In this document: piece after piece, positions 1 to 8,620 of the stretch | Numbering within the stretch: position 1 is the stretch's first letter | Layout of the letters: every line of letters starts with the position of its first letter | From: an uncultured bacterium | GTDB taxonomy: Bacteria > Bacteroidota > Bacteroidia > Bacteroidales > Bacteroidaceae | DNA length: 64,000 nt | Direction: 5' to 3' | Assembly (NCBI GenBank): GCA_905215345.1 | Contig: CAJMPR010000002.1 | Span: 355,503 to 419,502 of the forward strand | The notes under the pieces: generated by a model | What the model was told of the DNA's origin: nothing | Databases searched by the model: none | What the model saw: the letters and a program-made list of their open reading frames with translations, nothing else | Translations under genes and position numbers: made by a program

Positions 1-494
1 TGCATCCTGGCAAGTTGTGCCAACGCATCGATATAGGTGTTCTGAAATCGTTTTGTTGCCGAATAAGCCGGAGCAACCCCAAGTCCTTTGGTTCCCGCAA
101 TGGAACTAATGACAGCTATATGCCCGCTTTCTTTCTCTTTGAAATAGTTGAATGCGGTAGTTACCATACGTATAAATCCTTCTACATTGGTGTGTGCAGT
201 ATTCAGTTCTATTTCCGGTTCCAGATTTCGGTTCTGGTAACCGATACCGGAGCTAAGGAGAAATAAATCTATGCCTCCTAATTTATTAATTAAAGTATGT
301 AGATGTACTGGAGCTTCTTTCTTTGTCACATCCAGCGTCTGGATTTCTATTTGGGCAGGTGCAATCGTTTGTAGTTTTTGCAAGGCTTTTTCTCGTCTGC
401 CTGCAATACCTATATGCCAACCTTGTTGTATCAGTAATTTGGCTACTTCTTGTCCGATGCCTGACGTAGCACCTATGATAATTGCTTTTTTCAT
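1..494 (-). CDS. SDR family oxidoreductase, C-terminus cut by window edge
   Basis: The reverse strand opens at an ATG at 494 and reads MKKAIIIGATSGIGQEVAKL, the Rossmann NAD(P)-binding glycine motif TGxxxGIG of short-chain dehydrogenases (here GATSGIG). Further on the frame shows the NAG-like position as LLSSGIGYQN and the catalytic SS/YxxxK region (AVISSIAG then AYSATKRFQ), so the active-site Ser, Tyr and Lys are all present. About 164 residues are in the window and the frame is still open at base 1. The family uses NAD(P)H on small alcohols, ketones or sugars; the substrate cannot be named from this part. The downstream channel gene lies beyond 499 on the same strand. Confidence 0.9.
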   Translation of the reverse strand, partial: MKKAIIIGATSGIGQEVAKLLIQQGWHIGIAGRREKALQKLQTIAPAQIEIQTLDVTKKEAPVHLHTLINKLGGIDLFLLSSGIGYQNRNLEPEIELNTAHTNVEGFIRMVTTAFNYFKEKESGHIAVISSIAGTKGLGVAPAYSATKRFQNTYIDALAQLARM

Positions 495-498
495 GTGT

Positions 499-1359
499 TT
501 ATGAGTCTTTTGTTAATTCATCAAGTGGTGTACCGCAATATTTGCAAAATTTAGCGATTTCCTCATGCCCCTTTTTATGGCAGTTGGGACATTCTCTTGC
601 CATCATTTTTGTATGCCTTTTCATCAGTGATACCGAGACTATGCCCGTAGGTACTGCAATAATGGTGTAACCTATCAACATGACGCATCCCGAAAGAAAC
701 TTTCCTAAAGCAGTGACAGGGGTAATATCGCCGTATCCTACGGTGGTAAGGGTCACGCACGCCCAATAAATACTATTGGGAATATTACTGAATTGGGTGT
801 TAGCTTTGCCTCCTTCAACCATATACATCAATGTTCCGATGGATATCACCAAAATAACCACAAACATAAAGAAGACGGCAATCTTCTTGCTGCTATCCCG
901 TAAGGCAGTAAGAAGCATTTCTCCCTCCATCCAGAAATTGAATAATTTGAAGATACGGAATACCCGTATTAGCCTGAAAGCACGTATAATGAGCAAGTAA
1001 CGGGCTCCGGGGAATAAATAACCCAGATAAAGTGGCAACGTGGCTAACAAGTCGATAATTCCGAATGCGCTGAAAGCATACTTGGACGGTTGAGGCGAGC
1101 AATATAACCGTGTAATGTACTCACAAGTAAAAAATGCCGTCAGCAAGTATTCTGTAATGATAAACGGAGTTCTGAGCCATACCGGTAATCCTTGCAGGCT
1201 TTCCAATATAACCAGGCAGATACTGAGGATGATGCAGCCGATAAGTATGATGTCAAACAATCTTCCGGCAGGGGTGTCAGCTTCGAATATAATGACATAT
1301 AGCTTCCTTTTCAAAGCCTGGTTGTTCATCAGTCCAACAAATTTATCTTTCAATTTCAT
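499..1359 (-). CDS. Voltage-gated-type potassium ion channel with C-terminal zinc-ribbon
   Basis: 286 residues with a six-helix voltage-gated channel layout: S1 about 33-53, S2 about 64-86, S3 about 94-113, an arginine-rich S4 (RAFRLIRVFRIFK, about 124-137), S5 about 155-178, and a pore loop carrying the K+ selectivity filter TVGYGD at 206-211, then S6. The cytoplasmic tail ends in a CPNC...CKYC four-cysteine zinc-ribbon (about 255-275), which is uncommon for bacterial Kv channels but occurs in Bacteroidetes homologues. The product is an inner-membrane K+ channel; gating is inferred from S4. It lies 4 bp from the SDR gene on the same strand, suggesting a shared transcript. A -7-like box TACTTTTG lies on this strand at 1378-1385. 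Confidence 0.9.
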   Translation of the reverse strand: MKLKDKFVGLMNNQALKRKLYVIIFEADTPAGRLFDIILIGCIILSICLVILESLQGLPVWLRTPFIITEYLLTAFFTCEYITRLYCSPQPSKYAFSAFGIIDLLATLPLYLGYLFPGARYLLIIRAFRLIRVFRIFKLFNFWMEGEMLLTALRDSSKKIAVFFMFVVILVISIGTLMYMVEGGKANTQFSNIPNSIYWACVTLTTVGYGDITPVTALGKFLSGCVMLIGYTIIAVPTGIVSVSLMKRHTKMMARECPNCHKKGHEEIAKFCKYCGTPLDELTKDS

Positions 1360-1423
1360 CTTTAAAAATGTTTGTTACAAAAGTAGGAAAACCTTTTCTA
1401 ACAAGAAAAAGCATACTTGACTT

Positions 1424-1455
1424 TTTGCTACTTGTTAAAATATGAAGTATATTTG
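1424..1455 (+). promoter_or_regulatory. Bacteroidetes-type promoter of the SGNH hydrolase
   Basis: A TTTG element (1424-1427) is followed after 20 bp by TATATTTG (1448-1455), matching the Bacteroides -33 TTTG and -7 TAnnTTTG consensus with standard spacing. Transcription would start about 1460, giving a leader of roughly 28 nt before the ATG at 1488. Confidence 0.65.
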
Positions 1456-1487
1456 TTTCTGTTTTTATGACTTTAGAGTAAATAACC

Positions 1488-2234
1488 ATGAAACGGATAA
1501 TAACCTTTGGGATTCTGATTTTGTTCATAACTTTGTCTGCCGGTGCGGGTGGATTGCGTGTTCTGTTTATTGGCGACTCCATAACAGACGGTAATTGGGG
1601 TAATGCTTGTGGAATGCCCAAACCCACATCAGAACGTAGCCTTTGGGATATGAATCATATTTATGGTAGTGGTTATATGTATTTGTGTGCAAGCTATTAT
1701 CAAGGTAAATTCCCCGAACGGGAGCATGAGTTTTTTAACCGGGGTATTAGCGGGAATACGTTGAACGATTTGGAGATACGTTGGGAGGAAGATGTTATTG
1801 AGATGAAGCCGGATGTCCTTTCTGTGTTAATTGGAACAAATGATATACATTATTATTTGCAAGGTGACAAGAAAGAACCTTTTGATTTTAATGCTTGGGA
1901 AAAGCGTTATCGTTCTCTGTTAGACCATTCTTTGCAAGCTAATCGGGAGTTGAAAATCGTGTTGGGTGCTCCTTTTGTTGCTAATGTAGGGAATATGCGT
2001 AAAAGTGAAGATTTTGCAGAACGTGACAGTCTGGTCCGGCATTGTGCAGAAGTTGTGGAAAGAATAGCAAAAGATTATCAGGCTGTGTATCTTCCATTTA
2101 ATACTCTGTTTGATGAGATATTGAAAACATCTCCGACTTCTAAAGATACTTATTGGATTTGGGATGGTATTCATCCTACTCCTGCAGGACACAAGCGCAT
2201 GGCAGATTTGTGGATAGAACGTGTGAATTTATAA
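1488..2234 (+). CDS. Secreted SGNH/GDSL-family hydrolase
   Basis: 248 residues. A Sec signal peptide covers about 1-20. The four SGNH blocks are present: block I GDSITDG with nucleophile Ser31, block II GISGNTL (Gly), block III GTNDIHY (Asn), and block V DGIHPTPAGH with the Asp-His pair near the C-terminus. The family hydrolyses esters, often acetyl groups on carbohydrates or lipids; the substrate cannot be read from the sequence. It starts a short co-directional run with the MaoC gene 20 bp downstream. Confidence 0.9.
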   Translation: MKRIITFGILILFITLSAGAGGLRVLFIGDSITDGNWGNACGMPKPTSERSLWDMNHIYGSGYMYLCASYYQGKFPEREHEFFNRGISGNTLNDLEIRWEEDVIEMKPDVLSVLIGTNDIHYYLQGDKKEPFDFNAWEKRYRSLLDHSLQANRELKIVLGAPFVANVGNMRKSEDFAERDSLVRHCAEVVERIAKDYQAVYLPFNTLFDEILKTSPTSKDTYWIWDGIHPTPAGHKRMADLWIERVNL

Positions 2235-2254
2235 ATAATTAAAATAAGAGAATA

Positions 2255-2719
2255 ATGGAAAAAGTGATTATCAACTCGTATGAGGATTTTGAAAAGCTGG
2301 TAGGTCAGCAAATTGGTGTTTCGGAATATGTAGAGCTTCCGCAGGAACGTATTAATCTTTTTGCTGATGCAACATTAGACCATCAATGGATTCATGTGGA
2401 TACGGAACGTGCGAAAGTAGAAAGCCCTTTCAAAAGTACGATAGCACATGGTTATCTGACCTTGTCTATGTTACCTTACCTGTGGAATCAGATAATTGAA
2501 GTGAATAATTTGAAGATGATGATTAATTATGGCATCGATAAGATGAAGTTCGGTCAAGCTGTCTTGTCAGGGCAAAGTATTCGTCTGGTAGCCAGTCTAC
2601 AATCTTTGGCAAATCTTCGTGGCGTAGCGAAAGCGGAAATCAAGTTTGCCCTCGAAATTCAAGGTGAGAAGAAGAAAGCACTCGAAGGAGTGGCTATTTT
2701 CCTATATTATTTCAATTGA
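2255..2719 (+). CDS. MaoC-family (R)-specific enoyl hydratase-like protein
   Basis: 154 residues, the normal length for a single hot-dog MaoC domain. The hydratase signature is visible as DATLDHQWIHVD (Asp42 and His47, the catalytic dyad) followed by the conserved IAHGYLTLSMLP loop. Enzymes of this family hydrate trans-2-enoyl-CoA; the physiological acyl chain is not evident. It begins 20 bp after the SGNH hydrolase and its stop almost touches the next small gene, so the three are probably cotranscribed. Confidence 0.9.
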   Translation: MEKVIINSYEDFEKLVGQQIGVSEYVELPQERINLFADATLDHQWIHVDTERAKVESPFKSTIAHGYLTLSMLPYLWNQIIEVNNLKMMINYGIDKMKFGQAVLSGQSIRLVASLQSLANLRGVAKAEIKFALEIQGEKKKALEGVAIFLYYFN

Positions 2720-2721
2720 TT

Positions 2722-2928
2722 ATGCGTAAGATGGTTTGCCCCCAATGTAGAGTGGGGGCATTTTGTGTGATGAATAAGCAAGGAGAACGCTTGCCGGTAT
2801 ATGTCTCTGACAAAGGCGAAGTGATTCCTAAATATCCTGAGACTTCATTGGCTGGCTACGATTTGAACATAGTCTATTGCTTGGGATGTTCCTGGAAAGG
2901 CTCACCGAAGAGCTTGGTCAAACACTGA
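2722..2928 (+). CDS. Small zinc-ribbon-like hypothetical protein
   Basis: 68 residues from the ATG at 2722, immediately after the MaoC stop; an upstream TTG in the same frame at 2716 is less likely. It has an N-terminal CPQC pair and a C-terminal CLGC pair, suggesting one structural zinc site, plus a GYDLNIVYCLGCSW segment. I do not know its function. Its last 55 bases overlap the convergent YgbA_NO gene. Coding is supported by the tight spacing to maoC and the ordered cysteine pairs. Confidence 0.65.
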   Translation: MRKMVCPQCRVGAFCVMNKQGERLPVYVSDKGEVIPKYPETSLAGYDLNIVYCLGCSWKGSPKSLVKH

Positions 2929-3233
2929 TGCCCATATTTCCTCCACAGATGCCGGGTTGCTGCAATAGGATGATATAGCAGCATCCGCGGTCCTGAAAAC
3001 TTCATTACTTCCTTCATTTGTTCTTTCATTTCCTGTTTGTAACAATGGATGGGGCAAAGCCTACATGTAGGCTTTCTCTCACCGAAAGGACAACGGGTTA
3101 ACTTTGTATGAGCAAACTCTAACAACTCACGGCACTTTGGGCATAATTCTTTATTACCCTCTTTCTTTGCGCAATAAAGCCGAATCATTTGCTCTACGGT
3201 CTGCTTCTCTTTTTCTATACATGTCATACCCAT
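2874..3233 (-). CDS. Nitrous oxide-stimulated promoter family protein (YgbA_NO)
   Basis: 119 residues, matching the YgbA_NO family in length and in its cysteine pattern: LCPKCRELLEFAHTKLTRCP, then PTCRLCPIHCY, then the PRMLLYHPIAATRHLW segment typical of the family. The name comes from an Enterobacterial NO-responsive gene; the biochemical role is unresolved and the cysteines suggest metal or Fe-S binding. The 3' end overlaps the convergent 68-residue gene. A -7 box TATATTTG lies upstream at 3352-3359. Confidence 0.85.
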   Translation of the reverse strand: MGMTCIEKEKQTVEQMIRLYCAKKEGNKELCPKCRELLEFAHTKLTRCPFGERKPTCRLCPIHCYKQEMKEQMKEVMKFSGPRMLLYHPIAATRHLWRKYGHQCLTKLFGEPFQEHPKQ

Positions 3234-3351
3234 CTTTTTCTTAGCTTATGCTTACCAGCGCTTCAATGTTAGGAAGAATTCTTTCAAACCGGCAATGGTC
3301 TTTTCTTCGGCAAAGTTTTGCTTCCATACTGATTTCTTTTTAAGTGTTTGG

Positions 3352-3359
3352 CAAATATA
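3352..3359 (-). promoter_or_regulatory. -7 box upstream of the YgbA_NO gene
   Basis: The minus strand reads TATATTTG, a full TAnnTTTG match, about 120 bp before the ATG at 3233. No clear TTTG lies 19-21 bp further upstream, so only the -7 half is supported. The leader contains a short open frame (start near 3329) that I cannot support as a gene. Confidence 0.35.
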
Positions 3360-3458
3360 GTTTTTTATTTTGGTTGTAATAGCTTTTGCGCTTATCCTTT
3401 TCAAACAAAACGTAAGGGGTACTGTTGTTGAAAAGTATAATTATAATCTGAATAAGTT

Positions 3459-3941
3459 ATGAAAAAGTTGAGGTTCTCTTTTCTGATGTTGCTGTTGGTT
3501 ACGTCAGTTTCTGTGTTTGCCGATTGGGCGCCTGCCAATGTGCAGGCATCTCTGAAGAAGTTATATCCTACGGCTAATGATATAGCTTGGTCGCGCGACT
3601 ACGAGTATTATGTGGCAGATTTTATGCTGAATGGCTTCGATACCAAAGTTTGGTTTGGTGCCGATGGCAAATGGGCTATGAAGCAGACCGACTGGGAAAC
3701 AATGGATCGAGTTCCTGCTGCCGTATTCAATACTTTTTCGATGAGCCAATATGCCGGCGGAGAAGTACAGAACGTTACCTATGTGCAGTTCCCTGAATGG
3801 CAATCTATGGTAGCCATTGAAATCGGTATGTCTAACGTACAGACCAAATATCAGTTGCTCTTCACTGTAAATGGTGATTTGATACGTGCCCGTAATGTGA
3901 CTTATATGTATAACATCTTGGGGGCGACCACTTTTTTATAG
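3459..3941 (+). CDS. PepSY-like domain periplasmic protein
   Basis: 160 residues with a Sec signal peptide (about 1-21, cleavage after SVFA). The mature part has the Bacteroides PepSY-like/BLIP-like pattern: ASLKKLYPTANDIAW, then YVADFMLNGFDTKVWFGADG and a W-containing repeat, the strand-helix units of PF11396-type proteins. These are periplasmic or surface proteins with no assigned catalytic activity. It stands alone, with 225 bp of gene-free sequence upstream and about 210 bp downstream. Confidence 0.85.
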   Translation: MKKLRFSFLMLLLVTSVSVFADWAPANVQASLKKLYPTANDIAWSRDYEYYVADFMLNGFDTKVWFGADGKWAMKQTDWETMDRVPAAVFNTFSMSQYAGGEVQNVTYVQFPEWQSMVAIEIGMSNVQTKYQLLFTVNGDLIRARNVTYMYNILGATTFL

Positions 3942-4151
3942 TATACTTAACTTGGGGTTAATATAACTGTATCCACGATGATTTGGATTAGTGCCTCTTA
4001 CTTTTTTCTTGTTTTATGCACCGTTACTGAAATAATCAGCTATATTTGCAATCACAAGTAGGCTAAAAAATGCTATTTCAATCAATTACCAACCACCTTT
4101 TAAGAAGCGTCCGCCATATATAGGGAGTAATGGGATAGCGACATTTTTCTT

Positions 4152-4466
4152 ATGGATAAAGACAACTTTCAGCAAGAAGTATATAGCATCGTTGCAGCCA
4201 TTCCTTCGGGACGAGTGGTGACTTACGGACAGATTGCCTATCTTATAGGACGTCCGCAATGTTCGCGCATGGTTGGGCAGGCTATGCACGGCGTACCGGC
4301 GGAACTACATCTACCTTGTCATCGGGTAGTGAACAGTCAAGGGCGATTGGCGCCATTCTGGGAAGAGCAAAGACTTTTGTTGGAACGGGAAGGAGTGAGG
4401 TTTAGAAAGAACGGCTGTGTAGACATGAAAGTCTCCCAATGGGAATTTATGGAAGAAGATAAATAA
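4152..4466 (+). CDS. MGMT/alkyltransferase-family DNA-binding domain protein
   Basis: 104 residues, only the C-terminal DNA-binding/active-site domain of O6-alkylguanine-DNA alkyltransferases. It has the helix-turn-helix with the arginine finger region (GRPQCSRMVGQAM) and the PCHRV active-site motif with Cys56 retained. Alkyltransferase-like (ATL) proteins replace that Cys, so this may still accept alkyl groups or act as a lesion-binding protein. It lies 31 bp before endonuclease IV, giving a small DNA-repair pair. A TATATTTG -7 box lies at 4041-4048. Confidence 0.85.
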   Translation: MDKDNFQQEVYSIVAAIPSGRVVTYGQIAYLIGRPQCSRMVGQAMHGVPAELHLPCHRVVNSQGRLAPFWEEQRLLLEREGVRFRKNGCVDMKVSQWEFMEEDK

Positions 4467-4497
4467 AAAGATTACTAACTATAAAATCATAAGAATT

Positions 4498-5331
4498 ATG
4501 AAATATATAGGTGCACATGTATCTGCCAGTGGTGGTGTGGAGCAGGCTCCCATCAATGCTCATGAAATTAACGCGAACGCATTTGCGCTGTTTACCAAGA
4601 ATCAACGTCAATGGGTGGCAAAACCTTTGACAGAAGAAAATATCACACTGTTTAAAGCAAACTGTGAGAAGTATGCTTTTGATACCCGATATATCTTGCC
4701 GCATGATAGTTACTTGATAAACTTGGGACATCCTCAGGGAGAGGAATTGGAGAAAAGCCGTGCGGCTTTTCTGGATGAAATGCAGCGATGCGAACAATTG
4801 GGCTTGAAACTGTTGAACTTTCATCCTGGCAGTCATTTGAATAAGATTCCGTTGGAAAAATGCCTGGATATAATAGCGGAGTCTATCAATATAACGTTGG
4901 ATAAAACAAAAAGTGTTACGGCTGTTATAGAGAATACAGCCGGGCAGGGCAGTAACGTGGGATACGAATTCTGGCAACTTAAGTATATCATTGACCGGGT
5001 GGAAGACAAATCCCGTGTAGGTGTATGCCTCGATACTTGCCATACGTTTGCTGCCGGATATAACATTGTGAGTAAGTATGATGAAGTATTCTCCGAGTTT
5101 GCTTCTGCTGTGGGGTTCGATTATTTACGTGGTATCCATTTAAACGATTCGATGCGCGAGCTGGGAAGTAAGGTAGACCGTCATGATAATATAGGTAAAG
5201 GCTTGATAGGACTGGATTTCTTTAAACGTTTTATGCAGGATTCTCGTTTTGACAATATGCCGATAATCTTAGAAACACCCGATGAAACGCTTTGGGCAAA
5301 AGAGATAAAGATGTTGCGTAGCTTTGAATAA
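4498..5331 (+). CDS. nfo: Deoxyribonuclease IV (AP endonuclease)
   Basis: 277 residues, full length for the family. Trinuclear-zinc motifs are all present: GAHVSASGG at the start, HPGSH, ENTAGQG, the signature CLDTCHTFAAGYN, HLNDS, DRHDNIGKG and ILETPDE. The enzyme cleaves 5' to abasic sites during base-excision repair in the cytoplasm. It follows the MGMT-family gene closely and ends before a strong bidirectional terminator, so the two likely form one repair transcript. Confidence 0.97.
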   Translation: MKYIGAHVSASGGVEQAPINAHEINANAFALFTKNQRQWVAKPLTEENITLFKANCEKYAFDTRYILPHDSYLINLGHPQGEELEKSRAAFLDEMQRCEQLGLKLLNFHPGSHLNKIPLEKCLDIIAESINITLDKTKSVTAVIENTAGQGSNVGYEFWQLKYIIDRVEDKSRVGVCLDTCHTFAAGYNIVSKYDEVFSEFASAVGFDYLRGIHLNDSMRELGSKVDRHDNIGKGLIGLDFFKRFMQDSRFDNMPIILETPDETLWAKEIKMLRSFE

Positions 5332-5368
5332 TTGGGCATGTGTTGTACCTAATTCAACGACTAAATAA

Positions 5369-5411
5369 AAATCCCTGCATAATCTCTTTCTCAAGAGTTA
5401 TGCAGGGATTT
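5369..5411. terminator. Bidirectional intrinsic terminator
   Basis: A perfect 14-bp inverted repeat (AAATCCCTGCATAA and its complement, 5369-5382 and 5398-5411) with a 15-nt loop lies between the convergent nfo and GH28 genes. A-rich sequence on the left and the T at the right end allow it to serve both strands. Confidence 0.8.
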
Positions 5412-5449
5412 CTGTTCACTAACTAACCTTTTCAAACCTATTTATTAAC

Positions 5450-6748
5450 CTATTCATTCACTTTTACATTCTTCCATTGGAAGTTGGAGATAATTTCCTT
5501 ATCACATTTGCCATCTTTTGCTTTGATGTTCAGATTCTCGAATGTAAAGTCTGTTAGTTGGTACTGGTCGGACTTACTGACATCGAAGAATCGGTCACAG
5601 CTAAAGTTGATGTTACGCATCGTCACGTGGTTGGAGTAAGACATAGGGATGTCCTTCCGGTCTTTCAGGTCGAAGAACTGAGTCCAGGGCTTGATGAAAA
5701 GAAATGCTCCTGCATTGCCGGTCACGTCTTCCACCAGAATATATTCATAGTGCTGCGGAGTGTCGGGACGCATCTTTAACCAAAGCAGACGCGTTGCTTT
5801 GTTTACCTTGCAACGGCGAAGGATGATATTGCGATTGTGTATGGATTCGCTTCCACAGGTCAGACCACTGTGGCAAAAGCCATAGGTGCAGTCTTCTATA
5901 ATAATATTTGTGTTGCTTCCGTTATTCGGATCTTTGTCAGCCCACGGGCCTTTGCCGCCTTTCAATGCAACGGCATCGTCGTTCACCGACATATAACAGT
6001 TCTTTATCAGTACATTACTGCAAACGTCCACGTCGATAGCATCACTGCTGGGTGCCTTCACGGGGGCGGCAGGAGCGAAGATGTAGAGATTCAGCAACTT
6101 GATGTTGTTGCAGCGATAAATATGTGTAGTCCAGAACGGGGAATTGATGAGGCGGATACCCGAAATCTGCACATCATTGCTATTGGATACATAAAGCAGA
6201 CGAGGACGTAGTTCATCCATGTTTGTGCACTTTGGTATAACTTGGCGGCGTGCCCAGAAAGACTTCCAATAACGCAGGCCATTACCATTGATGGTTCCCT
6301 TGCCGGATATTGTAAAACCATTCACTTTGTCGGCATTTACCAATGCGGCGAAGTACTTTACATTCTGTCCTTCAATGCGGGTGTTGAGTATGGCAAAGTT
6401 GCTGATGTCGTCACTGCCCTTGAGTACTGCGCCCTCTTCCATATATAGATGTGTTTGTGGTTTGAAGAAGATGGAACCGCTGAGGAAAGTTCCTTTTGGA
6501 ATGATAATAACGCCACCACCATTCAGCGAAGCCCGGTCAATGACGGCTTGTATCTTTTCTGTTTGGAGAAGAGTGCTGTCGTTTACTACTCCGTAATCTG
6601 TTATGTTATACTTCTTTCCTAAAGTTTCGATATTTACGATTTCGTTCTGTCTGAACCAATCGGGAATAGGAGTTCCATCAGGAAACTTCTCTTGTCCGAA
6701 AATTTGTAAACTGATAAATGCGGTGAATAAGATTGCAATGATTTTCAT
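5450..6748 (-). CDS. Glycoside hydrolase family 28 (polygalacturonase-like) beta-helix protein
   Basis: 432 residues with a Sec signal peptide (about 1-18). The fold is a right-handed parallel beta-helix: repeated short strands with a stacking Asn/Ile pattern through 100-400. GH28 blocks are visible as SDAIDVDV, NDDAVALKGG (catalytic Asp pair), GFCHSGLTCGSE (His block) and RLLWLKMR (Arg/Lys block). It would cleave galacturonan-type or related linkages in the periplasm or on the surface. It stands alone rather than in a pectin locus. A TATGTTTG -7 box lies upstream at 6790-6797. Confidence 0.88.
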   Translation of the reverse strand: MKIIAILFTAFISLQIFGQEKFPDGTPIPDWFRQNEIVNIETLGKKYNITDYGVVNDSTLLQTEKIQAVIDRASLNGGGVIIIPKGTFLSGSIFFKPQTHLYMEEGAVLKGSDDISNFAILNTRIEGQNVKYFAALVNADKVNGFTISGKGTINGNGLRYWKSFWARRQVIPKCTNMDELRPRLLYVSNSNDVQISGIRLINSPFWTTHIYRCNNIKLLNLYIFAPAAPVKAPSSDAIDVDVCSNVLIKNCYMSVNDDAVALKGGKGPWADKDPNNGSNTNIIIEDCTYGFCHSGLTCGSESIHNRNIILRRCKVNKATRLLWLKMRPDTPQHYEYILVEDVTGNAGAFLFIKPWTQFFDLKDRKDIPMSYSNHVTMRNINFSCDRFFDVSKSDQYQLTDFTFENLNIKAKDGKCDKEIISNFQWKNVKVNE

Positions 6749-6919
6749 GGTATGCTATTCAAAATTAGTCAACTGATAAATATATATTGCAAACATAGGA
6801 AACTTAAAAGAATGCACGGTATAGAATGATGATTTTAATTCTGCATAAAATGACTTTTTCTATAAAGGCAGCACGAACTATAAAGTGAAGATTTTCGTTA
6901 TTATAATAAAATAAAGGTC

Positions 6920-8215
6920 ATGAGAATTGCAATCAGCGGTGCGACCGGATTTATAGGAAAGCATCTTACACAGTATTTAGTGGAGCGTAATCATCAAGTC
7001 ATTCCATTAGGGCGGGAACTTTTTAAAGAAGAATCTTTCCAGCATTTGGTTGAGTTATTGGAAGATTGTGATGTACTTATTAATTTGGCGGGTGCTTCCA
7101 TTAATCATAGGTGGACTACGGAATATAAACGCAAAATGGGGAACAGTCGTGTGGGAGTTACTGCTCGTTTGATTTGTGCATTGAAATCAGCCGTTAATGT
7201 CCCTAAAGTGATGATTTCCACCTCAGCGGTAGGATATTATCCTTCAGAGGGAGAATATGATGAACACAACGAAGTGAACGCGGAAGGTTTTTTGGCGTCA
7301 CTTTGCCGGGATTGGGAAGCGGCAGCCTGGAAGTGTCCCTCTGATACAAGGCTGATTATCGTCCGTTTGGGGGTTGTTCTGGCCCTTGATGGCGGTGCTA
7401 TGCAGCAAATGATTACCCCCATGTTACAAACGAAATTTTCAGCAGTACTTGGTTCGGGCAAGCAGGCTTTCCCGTGGATAGCGGTACAGGATGTCTGTAA
7501 AGCTATTGTCTTTTTGATGGATGATAAGGAGGCCAAAGGAGTGTATAACCTGGTTTCACCACAACGGATTACGCAGAAGTATCTGGCTCTTGTATTGGCA
7601 AAGGCTTACCGGGCATGGGGTACTATGCCTGTACCGGATATTGCTGTACGGTTACTTTTTGGCGAGAGGGCTTCTGCATTGTTAAGCGGGCAAAACGTAC
7701 TTCCTTCCCGTCTGCTTAGTGCAGGCTTTGAGTTTTCCGTACCCACGGTGGAACATCTGTTGGAATTGCCGGATACACGCACGGTTACTTCTCTGGATAT
7801 ATCCCGTTATATGGGACTTTGGTATGAAATTGCCCGTTACGATCACTATTTTGAGCGAGGGATGACGAAAGTGACGGCTACCTATACTTTACTTCCCGAT
7901 GGAAAAATACGGGTAGTAAATGCCGGTTATAAAGATGATGTGAAAGATACTGCCGTGGGACGTGCTTTTTGTCCCGATAAGGCGCAACCTGGCAAACTAA
8001 AGGTTTCTTTTTTCCTCTGGTTTTATTCAGATTATTATGTACTGGAACTTGATGAAAACGATTATAGCTATGCTGTGATTGGCAGCAGTTCTGATAAATA
8101 TTTGTGGATACTAAGCCGGACCCCCACCTTATTGGAGGAGACAAGAGATAAACTCATATCCTCTATACAAAACAGAGGATATGATGTGCAGAAACTGATG
8201 TTTACGCCCGATTGA
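6920..8215 (+). CDS. TIGR01777 SDR-type epimerase fused to a lipocalin domain
   Basis: 431 residues in two parts. Residues 1 to about 285 form a YfcH/TIGR01777-type extended SDR: N-terminal GATGFIGKHL, then AGASINHRWT, STSAVGYYP and the C-terminal DUF1731-like segment ending ...PSRLLSAGFEF. Residues about 290-431 form a bacterial lipocalin (Blc type): DISRYMGLWYEIARYDHYFE is the GxW lipocalin motif, followed by eight-strand barrel sequence and a final LSRTP block. There is no signal peptide, so the lipocalin would be cytoplasmic, unlike lipidated Blc. No frameshift marks the junction. Substrates are unknown; the lipocalin may present a hydrophobic ligand to the SDR. Confidence 0.9.
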   Translation: MRIAISGATGFIGKHLTQYLVERNHQVIPLGRELFKEESFQHLVELLEDCDVLINLAGASINHRWTTEYKRKMGNSRVGVTARLICALKSAVNVPKVMISTSAVGYYPSEGEYDEHNEVNAEGFLASLCRDWEAAAWKCPSDTRLIIVRLGVVLALDGGAMQQMITPMLQTKFSAVLGSGKQAFPWIAVQDVCKAIVFLMDDKEAKGVYNLVSPQRITQKYLALVLAKAYRAWGTMPVPDIAVRLLFGERASALLSGQNVLPSRLLSAGFEFSVPTVEHLLELPDTRTVTSLDISRYMGLWYEIARYDHYFERGMTKVTATYTLLPDGKIRVVNAGYKDDVKDTAVGRAFCPDKAQPGKLKVSFFLWFYSDYYVLELDENDYSYAVIGSSSDKYLWILSRTPTLLEETRDKLISSIQNRGYDVQKLMFTPD

Positions 8216-8220
8216 GGAAC

Positions 8221-8610
8221 TTATGCTTTAAATACGCATTCTATACGGTTACCGTCTGGATCGAGAACAACGCTTTCAAAATATCCGTCTCCTGAGGTAC
8301 GCGGCTCACCGGCAATGGTATATCCCTTGCTGCGTAATTCCTCGGTCAGTTGCAGAACTTCCTCTTTGCTGTCCAGTGAGAAAGCGAAATGAGTTAATCC
8401 TAATCTGTTTTCTTCTATCGGGGTATCTTGTACGTTGGTACGGCTCATTAGCTCCAAATCGGCTCCGCTGTCGAAACGGATGAAATAGGATTCAAAACCC
8501 TTTTTCGGATTAACATACTTTTCATTGCTCGTTCCCTTAAAGTAACGGGTATAGAACTCTTTCATTTCTTCCAGTCGGAAGGTCCAAATGGCGATGTGAT
8601 GTATTTTCAT
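8221..8610 (-). CDS. VOC-family (glyoxalase/bleomycin resistance) protein
   Basis: 129 residues, one full VOC module with the two beta-alpha-beta-beta-beta repeats: it starts MKIHHIAIWTF (first metal-ligand His region) and ends DPDGNRIECVF (Glu ligand). Such proteins are metal-dependent lyases, isomerases or binders; the reaction cannot be fixed. It is the last gene of a minus-strand run, 10 bp after the double GNAT gene, and converges with the TIGR01777 gene 5 bp away. Confidence 0.9.
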   Translation of the reverse strand: MKIHHIAIWTFRLEEMKEFYTRYFKGTSNEKYVNPKKGFESYFIRFDSGADLELMSRTNVQDTPIEENRLGLTHFAFSLDSKEEVLQLTEELRSKGYTIAGEPRTSGDGYFESVVLDPDGNRIECVFKA

Positions 8611-8620
8611 GATAATACAA

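Noticed and set aside
3234..3458. Short open frame upstream of the YgbA_NO gene
   Set aside because: 28 codons only, no ribosome site, no recognisable protein pattern.
4152..4466. Alkyltransferase-like (ATL) protein without activity
   Set aside because: The active-site Cys in PCHRV is retained, so loss of activity cannot be claimed.
4447..5043. 198-residue ORF opposite nfo
   Set aside because: It mirrors the codons of endonuclease IV and has no family features.
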